From: Bradyrhizobium diazoefficiens USDA 110
GTDB taxonomy: Bacteria > Pseudomonadota > Alphaproteobacteria > Rhizobiales > Xanthobacteraceae
DNA length: 64,000 nt
Assembly (NCBI RefSeq): GCF_000011365.1
Contig: NC_004463.1
Location: 2,590,001-2,654,000, forward strand
Direction: 5' to 3'
Positions 35,670 through 43,413 of the stretch are shown here, in pieces (positions within the stretch are counted from its first letter, which is position 1; every line of letters starts with the position of its first letter). Both the position numbers and the translations under genes were made by a program. Below the pieces are notes generated by a model. The model searched no databases and was not told the origin of the DNA. It saw only the letters and a list, made by a program, of their open reading frames with translations.

Positions 35670-36371
35670 TCACCGTCCGCACAGCATGCCGTCGTCATGG
35701 ACGGCGGGCGTGATGGTCGGCGAGGCGTTGGCATATTGGTTGACCGAGCATAGCCCGGCATTCGCGGCGCAGGTCGCGGCAAAGGTCCAGGGCGGCGTGT
35801 TGGTCTTGGTGATGCTGACCTTGCCGCCCGTCGAAGTGATGACCGCGGTATCGCCGGGCTGGGTGAGCTGCACGCACTGGAAGCTCGTCGTGCAGACGCT
35901 GGCCGCGCCGTCCTGAAGCACGACGACGGACCGGCCGCGCTGGGACAGGATGTCGAGCGTGGTGCCGCGCACGCCGATGGTCGCGAGCGGCGTCGTGATC
36001 TTGTAGGCGGTCTTCTCGGAATGTCCGGTGACGAAGCGGAATGCGCCTGTCGTCATGCGGATCGCGACGTCGCGATAGCTGTGCTCGTCGTTGAAGACGG
36101 TGCGGTCGAGCTTCAGCGTGGCGCTGGGACCGAGCGACAGATTGGTGCTGTCGGCCATGACGAAGCGCGCCGCGCTGTCGGCGCCGGTGCGCACGGTCTC
36201 GTCGCGCAGCATGCTGTCTCCGACGCTGATCGGCGTCGTGGTCGCGGCGACGCGCACCACCTCGTTCTGGATCACGACGGCTTCGCCGACGCGCGTCTGC
36301 GCCTGCGCGCAAGGCGCCGCGCACACTACGGCCGACAACAGAGAGAGGAAAAGCCAGAAACGCAAATTCAT
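35670..36371 (-). CDS. FecR-domain exported protein
   Basis: 233 aa from ATG 36371; the frame extends upstream to 36440 without signal-peptide character. Signal peptide: LRFWLFLSLLSAVVCAAPCAQA. The FecR fold follows: VGDSMLRDETVRTGADSAARFVMADSTNLSLGPSATLKLDRTVF, VAIRMTTGAFRFVTG, and ITTPLATIGVRGTTLDI, which is the hallmark of stand-alone periplasmic FecR proteins of Rhizobiales. The C-terminus has four Cys (SVCTTSFQC, CAANAGLC). It is co-translated with a downstream beta-barrel gene, suggesting a surface sensor or secretion pair. Confidence 0.85.
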   Translation of the reverse strand: MNLRFWLFLSLLSAVVCAAPCAQAQTRVGEAVVIQNEVVRVAATTTPISVGDSMLRDETVRTGADSAARFVMADSTNLSLGPSATLKLDRTVFNDEHSYRDVAIRMTTGAFRFVTGHSEKTAYKITTPLATIGVRGTTLDILSQRGRSVVVLQDGAASVCTTSFQCVQLTQPGDTAVITSTGGKVSITKTNTPPWTFAATCAANAGLCSVNQYANASPTITPAVHDDGMLCGR

Positions 36372-36494
36372 TTCGCAACCGATCGATGTGTCCCTGATCG
36401 TACCGGATCGCGCGCGCTTGCGATGTGGCGAAATTATCACAAGCGGCGCGGGACATGCGCTATGCTTAGTGACAGTTGCGGCAGAATGCGTTCA

Positions 36495-37853
36495 ATGAAA
36501 AGCGTCATCCATAGTTTTCTCCGCGGTGAAGCAGATTTGCCACGCAAAACATCCCCACAAAAGCCGCTTGAATTGCCTGCGGTTCCGAAGATGTCGCGGA
36601 GCGCAGTGATTGCTGTCGCAATTTTCCTGATGGCGCATCTGGCGCTGCTGATCGGTCTTACCGCGCCGGAGAAGTTCGTTTTCGACGAGGTGCATTACGT
36701 CCCGGCGGCGCGGCAGATGCTTGCGCCGGTGATGTCGCAGCCGATGCTCAATCCGATGCATCCGCCGCTGGCCAAGGAGCTGATCGCCGCGTCGATTGCG
36801 ACGTTCGGCGATAACGCGCTCGGCTGGCGCTATCCGGCGACCTTGTTTGGCGCGCTTGCGATCGTCGCGATCTATCTGTGCGGCCTCGCGCTGTTTGCCG
36901 CGCAAGGGCCCGCGATCGCCGCGGCGCTGATCGCGGCCTTCAACCAGATGCTCTACGTGCAGGCGCGCATCGCGATGCTCGACATCTTCGCGCTCGGCTT
37001 CGGACTGCTCGCGACCGCCGCCTTCATGCATGGCTTTCGCAGGGAACGGCCGCATGCGCTGTTCGCGCTCGCGGGCGGCCTGTTCGGCTGTGCTGCGGCC
37101 TGCAAATGGAGCGGCCTGTTTCCGCTCGGCATCTGCATCGTCATCGTCGCGGTGATCCGCCTGATGCAGGGCTGGCGCACGCTGTTCGCCGACGCAAGGC
37201 CGGACGATTGGTATCGGCCCGACCTCTGGCCCGACTTCAGGGCGCCGCATGTCGCGCTCTGCTTCGCGGTGCTGCCGGCGATGACATATCTTGCCGCTTT
37301 CATTCCGCTCTATGGATTGTCGCTGCCCGATCTGATCGAGGGGCAGCGCCGGATCTTTGCCGACAACACCACCACTGCGATCGCCGGCCACACCTACATG
37401 AGCTCGTGGCCATCCTGGCCGCTGCTCGCCCGCCCGGTGTGGTTCCTGTTCGACAAGACGGCGGAGGACAGCGTGTCGGCTATCGTCTTCCTCGGCAACC
37501 CGCTGGTGCTGTGGCCGGCGCTGGCCGCGCTCGCGATCGTGCTGCGCGACGTCGTCGTCGCGCGCCGCTGGGACGCGTTCCTGATCGCGGCGTTCTATTT
37601 CGGCCCGTGGCTCGCCTGGGCGCTGCTGCCGCGCACGCTGGGTTTCATCTACTATTATCTGCCGGCCGCGACCGCGGCGTCGCTTGCGCTGGTCTATGTG
37701 CTGCGCCGGAACGGCCTGCCGCGCTGGCTGCTGTGGGCCTATGTCGGCCTCGCCGCGATCGGATTTGCGATCATGCTGCCGATCTCCGCAGCCTTCATCG
37801 GAACGTCGATGCAGGGCTTCAACCGGCTGATGCTGTTCCAGAGCTGGATCTAG
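36495..37853 (+). CDS. GT39-type dolichyl-phosphate-mannose/protein mannosyltransferase-like membrane protein
   Basis: 452 aa from ATG 36495 (ATG 36486 possible). Multi-pass membrane enzyme with about 9-10 helices. The PMT signature is on the first extracytoplasmic loop: FDEVHYVPAARQML with the Asp-Glu pair, followed by HPPLAKELIA. The C-terminal PMT_4TM-like region has YMSSWPSWPLLARPVWFLF, then FLGNPLVLWPAL and FIYYYLPAATAAS. It probably transfers mannose from a polyprenyl phosphate to exported protein or to lipid. Divergent from the FecR gene with 123 bases between. Confidence 0.88.
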   Translation: MKSVIHSFLRGEADLPRKTSPQKPLELPAVPKMSRSAVIAVAIFLMAHLALLIGLTAPEKFVFDEVHYVPAARQMLAPVMSQPMLNPMHPPLAKELIAASIATFGDNALGWRYPATLFGALAIVAIYLCGLALFAAQGPAIAAALIAAFNQMLYVQARIAMLDIFALGFGLLATAAFMHGFRRERPHALFALAGGLFGCAAACKWSGLFPLGICIVIVAVIRLMQGWRTLFADARPDDWYRPDLWPDFRAPHVALCFAVLPAMTYLAAFIPLYGLSLPDLIEGQRRIFADNTTTAIAGHTYMSSWPSWPLLARPVWFLFDKTAEDSVSAIVFLGNPLVLWPALAALAIVLRDVVVARRWDAFLIAAFYFGPWLAWALLPRTLGFIYYYLPAATAASLALVYVLRRNGLPRWLLWAYVGLAAIGFAIMLPISAAFIGTSMQGFNRLMLFQSWI

Positions 37854-37910
37854 TGCCCGCTCGCGTGCATAGGCCCGGTAGAATTCTCTTGCCTGAATCA
37901 ATCAGCGCGT

Positions 37911-39895
37911 GTGGACTGGCCGCGATCTTCGGAATCGGAGAGGCGGCAGGTGGGAACGGCGGAGCGCATCGCCAGACCGGATCAATCCAACGCCGACTGG
38001 CTGCGCGCCGTCGTCGATACCGCGGTCGACGGCGTGATCCTGATCGACGCCCGCGGAACCATCCTGATGTTCAATCCGGCCTGCGAAGGCCTGTTCGGCT
38101 ATTCCGCGGACGAGGTGATAGGCCGGAACGTCAAGGTCTTGATGCCGCCGTCCTACCGCGACGCTCATGACGGATACCTGCACAATTATCACACGACCGG
38201 CGACCGCAAGATCATCGGTATCGGCCGCGAGGTGGTGGGTCAGCGCAAGGACGGCTCGACCTTCCTGATGCATCTCTCGGTCGGTGAGACCAAGCGGGCC
38301 GGGGAAGAGTCGATCTTCGTCGGCATCATTCACGACCTCACCGGGCGCGAGCGGGTGGAGCGGGAGCTGCGCGAGAGCGCGGCACGGCTGCGCGCGGTCG
38401 TCGATACCGCCGTCGATGGCGTAATCCTGATCGATTCCGACGGCATCATCCTGAAGTTCAATCCGGCCTGCGAGAGCCTCTTCAAATATCACGCCGACGA
38501 GGTCCTCGGAGAGAACGTTCGGATGTTGATGCCGGAGCCCTACCGCTCATGATGGTTATATTCGCAATTTCGTCGCCACCGGCGAGAAGAAGATCATCGG
38601 CATCGGCCGCGAGGTGGTGGGCCGGCGCAAGGACGGCTCGACCTTCCCGATGGATCTTTCGGTCGGCGAGGCCAAGCAGGACGGCTCGTCCATCTTCGTC
38701 GGCATGATCCATGACCTGACTGATCGCAAGCGTACCGAGGCCCAGCTGATGCAGGCGCAGAAGATGGAGGCGGGGTCGGGCAGCTCTCCGGCGGCATCGC
38801 TCACGATTTCAACAATCTCCTCACCGTGATCGTCGGCAACGCCGAACATCTGGCCGAGCAGTTGGTGGCGCGAGGGGATTTGAAGCGGCTTGCCGACGAC
38901 ATCTGTAGCGCCGGCGAGCGCGGCGCGGAGCTGACGCAGCGCCTGCTCGCCTTCAGCCGCAAGCAGCTGCTGCGGCCGGTGGAGACCGAATGCAGCAAGC
39001 TCGTCGAGTCCATGCACAAGCTGCTGCGACGGACCCTTCGCGAGGATATCGAGATCTCCACGAATTTCGATCCCGCGCTGCGGCAGGCCTTCGCCGATCC
39101 GGTGCAGCTCGAATCGGCGATCCTCAACCTCGCGCTCAACGCTCAGGACGCGATGGTATCAGGCGGGCGCCTGACCATCTCGACGGCGAACGCATCGCTC
39201 GATGTGGGCGATCACAACACGCATCCCGACGTCGGGCCGGGCGAGTATATCGTGATCGCCGTGACCGACACCGGTTCCGGCATGCCGAGGCGGGTGCTGG
39301 AGCGGGCGTTCGAGCCCTTCTTCACCACCAAGGAGGTCGGCAAGGGCAGTGGGCTCGGGCTCAGCATGGTCTACGGCTTCGTCAAGCAATCCAACGGCCA
39401 TGTCACGATCTACAGCGAACCGGGCCTGGGGACGACCGTGCGGATCTATCTTCCGGCCGTGCTGGCGAAGACGCAGAGCGCGCCGCTGGCGGTCGAGAAG
39501 GACGTGGTGCAGAGCGGCTCCGAAACCGTGCTGGTGGTCGAGGACGATCCGTTCGTCCGCTCCTATGCGGTGATGAGCCTGGAGAGCCTGGGCTACAGGG
39601 TGATCTCCGCGGTCGACGGAAGGAGGCGCTCCAGACGCTCGCCGCAGCGCCGCACATCGACCTGCTGTTCACCGATGTCGTGATGCCCGGAGGCGTGAAC
39701 GGCTGGGAGCTTGCAGGGCTCGCGCGCAAGGCAAGGCCCGAGATGCGCGTGCTGCTGACGTCGGGTTACGCCCTCGAAACACTGGCGGCGAACGGTCACG
39801 TCCGGCAGGGCGCCCCGATCCTTGAAAAGCCTTACCGCAAGGCGGAGCTTGCGCGCTTGGTGCGGGAGGCACTCGCCGCAGCGGTGCCGGTCTGA
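37911..39895 (+). pseudogene. Hybrid sensor histidine kinase with PAS-PAS-HisKA-HATPase-REC, broken by three frameshifts
   Basis: The coding sequence is continuous in homology but needs three frame changes: near 38546 (relative to the first PAS repeat 5 bases are missing, and the frame hits TGA), near 38772-38775 (GG run expanded by two bases in the H-box approach), and near 39618 (one base missing in the receiver domain). Order of domains: PAS (VVDTAVDGVILIDARGTILMFNP), PAS, HisKA ([13 protein letters not shown], phospho-His), HATPase (NLALNAQDAM, DTGSGMP, GSGLGLSMVYG) and a receiver (VVEDDPFVRS ... DLLFTDVVMPGG ... EKPYRKAEL). GTG 37911 or 37950 starts it. The fragments cannot make a full kinase. 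Confidence 0.88.
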
Positions 39896-39939
39896 GCCGG
39901 GGTCCGCCTGCCGCGCGGGCGGCGGGCGGTGGGTCGGCA

Positions 39940-39982
39940 CTACAGCGCGATGAGATTGAAATGAATCGTCATCGCGCTGTAG
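39940..39982. repeat. Intergenic inverted repeat
   Basis: CTACAGCGCGATGA (39940-39953) and TCATCGCGCTGTAG (39969-39982) form a perfect 14-bp stem with a 15-base loop. It lies in the 170-base gap downstream of the broken kinase and of the convergent ompA-like gene. It may serve as a terminator or belong to a dispersed repeat family. Confidence 0.7.
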
Positions 39983-40066
39983 TTCATTGTCTGAGCATGG
40001 TCTTTTCGGAAAGCCGCTGCGCACTTTGCGCTAGCGCGGCCCTCCGGGTCCGGATCATGCTCTAGA

Positions 40067-40708
40067 TCATTTCGACGCGGTCTTGGTGTCCATGTTGACG
40101 ACCTGAACGCGGCGGTTGATCGGGTCGGCGCCGTTGGCGGTATCCTTCAGCTTGGTCTTGCCGTAGCCGACGGTGACGAGATCGGTGCCGTTGAGGCCGT
40201 AGTTCTGCACCAGGTACTTCTTGATGGTGTCGGCCCGACGTTCGGAGAGCCCTTGGTTGTACTCTTCGCCGCCGATCGCGTCGGTGTGTCCGGCGACCAC
40301 GAAGGTCGAGCCCTTCAGCGCCGGGTCGGAGAGCGCCTTGCCGAGCGCCTGCACCGACGGCACCGACGTCTTGGCGATGTCGGCCGAGTTGTAGTCGAAC
40401 TGGATCTCCAGATCGATCTTCGGCTTGGTCGCAGCCAACTCGGCGATCTGCTCGCGTTCGCCGGTCGAGAGCGACCGGGTCGAGCGGTTGCGCACGGTGT
40501 TCAGGAACGTCGCTTCCTTGGCCTGCACCGCCGGATCGGCCTGCGGACCGGCGGACAGACCGCGGGTCACCGGCTTCGGCTTCAACGCATCCAGGATCTT
40601 GTCGGAAGAGATGTTGTTGTCGCCGGCCAGTGCCAGGCCCGCCGTCATTGACAGCGCGGCCGTGAGCGTAATCGCCTTCAGTGCAAAAAACTTATCAAAA
40701 CGGGTCAT
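40067..40708 (-). CDS. OmpA-family outer-membrane protein
   Basis: 213 aa. The signal peptide (FFALKAITLTAALSMTAGLALA) is followed by a linker (about 30-85) and an OmpA C-terminal peptidoglycan-binding domain: IDLEIQFDYNSADIAKTSVPSVQALGKAL, VAGHTDAIGGEEYNQGLSERRADTIKKYLV, VGYGKTKLKDTANGADPINRRVQVV. The Asp and Arg that grip diaminopimelate are in place. There is no N-terminal beta-barrel, so it is a periplasmic or lipid-free peptidoglycan tether. Divergent from the caspase-like gene, with Crp-like sites between. Confidence 0.92.
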   Translation of the reverse strand: MTRFDKFFALKAITLTAALSMTAGLALAGDNNISSDKILDALKPKPVTRGLSAGPQADPAVQAKEATFLNTVRNRSTRSLSTGEREQIAELAATKPKIDLEIQFDYNSADIAKTSVPSVQALGKALSDPALKGSTFVVAGHTDAIGGEEYNQGLSERRADTIKKYLVQNYGLNGTDLVTVGYGKTKLKDTANGADPINRRVQVVNMDTKTASK

Positions 40709-40779
40709 TGTGGTATCCTCGCTGTTACGCCTGATGACGATTTGATGCTGCGAGCATAGGGCAGGTTCAAAGCCCCCGA

Positions 40780-40795
40780 TGTGATCCTGGTCACG
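40780..40795. promoter_or_regulatory. Crp/Fnr-type site upstream of the OmpA-like gene
   Basis: TGTGATCCTGGTCACG fits the TGTGA-N6-TCACA pattern at all but the last base. It lies 72 bases before the OmpA-like start on the minus strand. Confidence 0.5.
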
Positions 40796-40952
40796 GTGGC
40801 TGCAGGAGCCTGCGGGCTCATCCTAGCGCACTTTGCGCCGTTTCGGAGTGCGCGACCGGGCTGCTTTCCTTCCGGAGGGAAGGTCAGGCTCGGCAGGCCA
40901 GCAATTATCGTCGCGTCTTCTTTGAGGCCGGTTCGATCCTTCACGACCCAAA

Positions 40953-40968
40953 CGTGATCTAAATCACA
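40953..40968. promoter_or_regulatory. Crp/Fnr-type site upstream of the caspase-like gene
   Basis: CGTGATCTAAATCACA fits TGTGA-N6-TCACA at 9 of 10 specified positions, with inner GTGAT/ATCAC perfectly palindromic. It is centred about 73 bases before the ATG at 41033. This spacing suits activation of a promoter located between. Confidence 0.55.
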
Positions 40969-41032
40969 TTTCTCTTCCGTGGAAGAGATCACACTGGGGG
41001 CGTCGGTGGTTCTTGATCTCTGGAGAAAGACC

Positions 41033-42421
41033 ATGCGTTTCCTGATCGCGGCAGTGTCCTTCGCAGCCTTCGTCTTCAGCGGTAACGCGGCGTTCGCCGA
41101 CAAGCGCGTTGCCTTCGTGGTCGGCAACGCCGCCTACAAGAATGTCCCACAGCTTCCAAACCCCGCGATCGACGCCAGGTCGATGGCACGGGTGCTGCGC
41201 AATGTCGGCTTCGACGTGGTCGAGGGCAGCAACCTCAGCCGCGACGCCATGACGGCGAAGCTGCTCGAGTTCGGCAAGAAGAGCGAAGGCGCCGATGTGG
41301 CGCTTTTCTTTTATGCCGGCCACGGCATCGCTGTGAACGGCACCAATTACCTGCTGCCTGTCGACGCCGACCTCAAATCCGAGATGGACGTCAAGCTGGG
41401 CGCTGCCATCAACGTCGATCTGACGCTGGAGCAGACCATGGCGGATGCCAAGGTGAAGCTGGTGTTCCTCGATGCCTGCCGCGACAATCCCTTCGCCGCA
41501 AAGATCCGCTCGGCCAGGGCGACGCGGTCGGTCAATGTCGCGAGCGGCCTTGCCGAGATGAAGTCGGGCGAGGGCACGCTGATCGCGTTCGCAACCGGCC
41601 CCGGCCAGACCGCGCTCGACGGCGAAGCCGGCACCAACAGCCCGTTCACCCGCGCGCTTCTCGCCAATATCGCCCAGCCCGGCATCGAGATCCAGCAAGC
41701 GATGACCAGGGTCCGGGCCCAGGTCAACGACGAGACCAACAAGGCGCAGCTGCCTTGGGGCCACACCAATCTCACCGGCACGGTCTATCTCAATCCGGCG
41801 GCCATGGCAGCGCCCGATGCCGCAGCGTCGGCATCCGTCGTCGCGCAGGCCGGCGAGGTCGAGCTCGAGTTCTGGCGCTCGATCAAGGACACCAACAAGG
41901 TCGAGGAGCTCAACGCCTACCTCACCAACTATCCGAACGGCACCTTCAAGCCGCTGGCGCTCGCCCGCATTGCCGCGCTCCAGGACGGCCCCTCGACGAC
42001 GACGCGCAACCTCACTGCCGGCGTCGATCCCGCGACCTTCACGGATACGGCCGACCAGGTCTCCGAAGACCAGATCGGTCTCGACAAGAACCAGCGCCGC
42101 GACGTGCAGCGCCGCCTCACCGGCCTCGGTTTCGACGTCAGGGCGACCGGCAAGTTCGACGAGGAGACTCGCACCGTGATCAAGCGCTGGCAGGCGGCGC
42201 GCGGCTATCCCACGACCGGCTATCTCAACAAGCTTCAGCACAAGGCGATGCAGTCCGAGATCGTCTCTGCCCGCGTTACCGCCTCCGACGAGTCCGAGGA
42301 CGAACTCGCCCGTCGCCGCGCGTCCGGTGGTGGCGGCCGCCGTGCTCACGGCGGTGGCGGTGGCATGGGCGGGCCGGGCGGCTTGTTCGGCCACATGATG
42401 GGCGGCCTGTTCCGGCGGTAG
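41033..42421 (+). CDS. Exported caspase-like (orthocaspase/peptidase C14) protein with peptidoglycan-binding domain
   Basis: 462 aa from ATG 41033 after TGGAGAAAG. Signal peptide (FLIAAVSFAAFVFSGNAAFA). Caspase p20 domain at about 24-260: KRVAFVVGNAAYKNVPQLPN, catalytic His97 in YAGHG, catalytic Cys149 in FLDACRDNP. The middle region (about 290-340) is a linker resembling a Sel1/TPR-like spacer; a peptidoglycan-binding-1 domain is at about 345-400 (RRDVQRRLTGLGFDVRATG, FDEETRTVIKRWQAARGYP). The tail is Gly/His/Met-rich. Catalytic dyad intact; target probably Arg or Lys sites as in metacaspase-like enzymes. Confidence 0.88.
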   Translation: MRFLIAAVSFAAFVFSGNAAFADKRVAFVVGNAAYKNVPQLPNPAIDARSMARVLRNVGFDVVEGSNLSRDAMTAKLLEFGKKSEGADVALFFYAGHGIAVNGTNYLLPVDADLKSEMDVKLGAAINVDLTLEQTMADAKVKLVFLDACRDNPFAAKIRSARATRSVNVASGLAEMKSGEGTLIAFATGPGQTALDGEAGTNSPFTRALLANIAQPGIEIQQAMTRVRAQVNDETNKAQLPWGHTNLTGTVYLNPAAMAAPDAAASASVVAQAGEVELEFWRSIKDTNKVEELNAYLTNYPNGTFKPLALARIAALQDGPSTTTRNLTAGVDPATFTDTADQVSEDQIGLDKNQRRDVQRRLTGLGFDVRATGKFDEETRTVIKRWQAARGYPTTGYLNKLQHKAMQSEIVSARVTASDESEDELARRRASGGGGRRAHGGGGGMGGPGGLFGHMMGGLFRR

Positions 42422-42607
42422 TTCGGCGAACGGCGATGCGTGAAGGCAGCTCGATCCCGGGCCGCTTCCGCTTTGGAAACCCTTGCACACCGATGGCCGC
42501 AAAGCCGTCTCCGCAGGGCCCGCTCGCGAACAAGAAATCGGCCAGATGCAAGCCTAGCAGAGTTCTTCGCCATCAACCGCAGACGAAGGGGAGCCGAGTT
42601 CCATCCA

Positions 42608-42922
42608 GTGCCGAGGCCGAGTGATTATCAGTCCTATCGCAGCGGCCCGCCGGATCGGTCTGTGTCCCTGAGCTCCATGCCCATCTATATCGGCGCGGCG
42701 ATGATCGCGGTGGCGATCCTGCTGTCGACCCTGATCACGGGCCTGACCTCCCGCTATGTCGGCCTCGACGGGCCGAACGACGAGAACATGTGGCTGGTCG
42801 ACCGTCTCACCGGCAACGTCTACCGCTGCCAGGCGGAGGGGCGCGGCAAGGCCTCGTGCGAGCCCGATATCGCCACCGGTAGCCTCAGCGATCGGCCCAG
42901 AGCGCCGAAAGACGGCCGTTGA
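42608..42922 (+). CDS. Small single-pass membrane protein, unknown function
   Basis: 104 aa from GTG 42608 (GGGGAG about 13 bases before). A polar N-terminus (PRPSDYQSYRSGPPDRSVSL) precedes one transmembrane helix (PIYIGAAMIAVAILLSTLITGL) and a C-terminal domain with DENMWLVDRLTGNVYRC and a second Cys (ASCEPDI), probably forming a disulfide on the periplasmic face. WLVDRLTGNVYRC resembles short conserved domains of Rhizobiales proteins of unknown function. It lies 186 bases downstream of the caspase-like gene. Confidence 0.65.
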   Translation: MPRPSDYQSYRSGPPDRSVSLSSMPIYIGAAMIAVAILLSTLITGLTSRYVGLDGPNDENMWLVDRLTGNVYRCQAEGRGKASCEPDIATGSLSDRPRAPKDGR

Positions 42923-43043
42923 GGCCCTTCGTCTTCGCAGCGCAGCAAGAAAATTGTCTTCGCCGCGAAACGTCCGCGCGAGAGAATACGTAATTGCGAA
43001 GGCCGGCATGACGCCGGTTTCGTTTTACGGAGGAGACTTTTCC

Positions 43044-43298
43044 ATGAAGATGTTGCTCACGACCGCAGCTTTTGTCGCGTTCACTCTTTCGTTGTCTCCC
43101 GCCTCCGCCGCCATGATGGCGTGCACCGGCGAGAACATGATGAAATCGACGGCCATGATGATGGGCACCGCCGACACGCCGGCCAAGATGGCGGCCAACA
43201 AGGAAATGGCCATGGCCAACACCGACATGAGCAACGGCAAAATGAAGAGCGGCTGCATGCATTACATGAAGTCGCAGAAGGCCATGATGGCGAAGTAG
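43044..43298 (+). CDS. Met-rich exported small protein
   Basis: 84 aa from ATG 43044 with GGAGGAG. Signal peptide (LLTTAAFVAFTLSLSPASA). The mature part is very Met-rich (MMACTGENMMKSTAMMMGTADTPAKM ... GCMHYMKSQKAMM); 18 of 84 residues are Met, with two Cys. Met-rich periplasmic peptides often bind Cu(I) or Ag(I) or act as oxidant sinks. No pairing gene for metal handling is adjacent. A strong intrinsic terminator follows the stop at 43318-43356. Confidence 0.75.
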   Translation: MKMLLTTAAFVAFTLSLSPASAAMMACTGENMMKSTAMMMGTADTPAKMAANKEMAMANTDMSNGKMKSGCMHYMKSQKAMMAK

Positions 43299-43317
43299 GC
43301 CTCGTTCATGCCGAACG

Positions 43318-43356
43318 GCCGCGCTGTCAGCAGATGGCAGCGCGGCATTTTCTTTT
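43318..43356 (+). terminator. Intrinsic terminator after the Met-rich protein gene
   Basis: GCCGCGCTGTC (43318-43328) pairs with GGCAGCGCGGC (43336-43346) with one G-U pair, followed by ATTTTCTTTT. It ends the Met-rich protein transcript. Confidence 0.85.
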
Positions 43357-43413
43357 GTTGCTCCTGGTCCGCTGCTTTCTCCCGGTGCGAATCCCGCTAC
43401 ATTGCTTCCTGCA

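Larger units (their letters stand above)
40709..41032. other. 324-base divergent promoter region
   Basis: Between the OmpA-like and caspase-like genes. It holds two 16-bp palindromic sites of the Crp/Fnr type (40780-40795 and 40953-40968), one near each gene. No coding sequence is supported. Confidence 0.65.
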
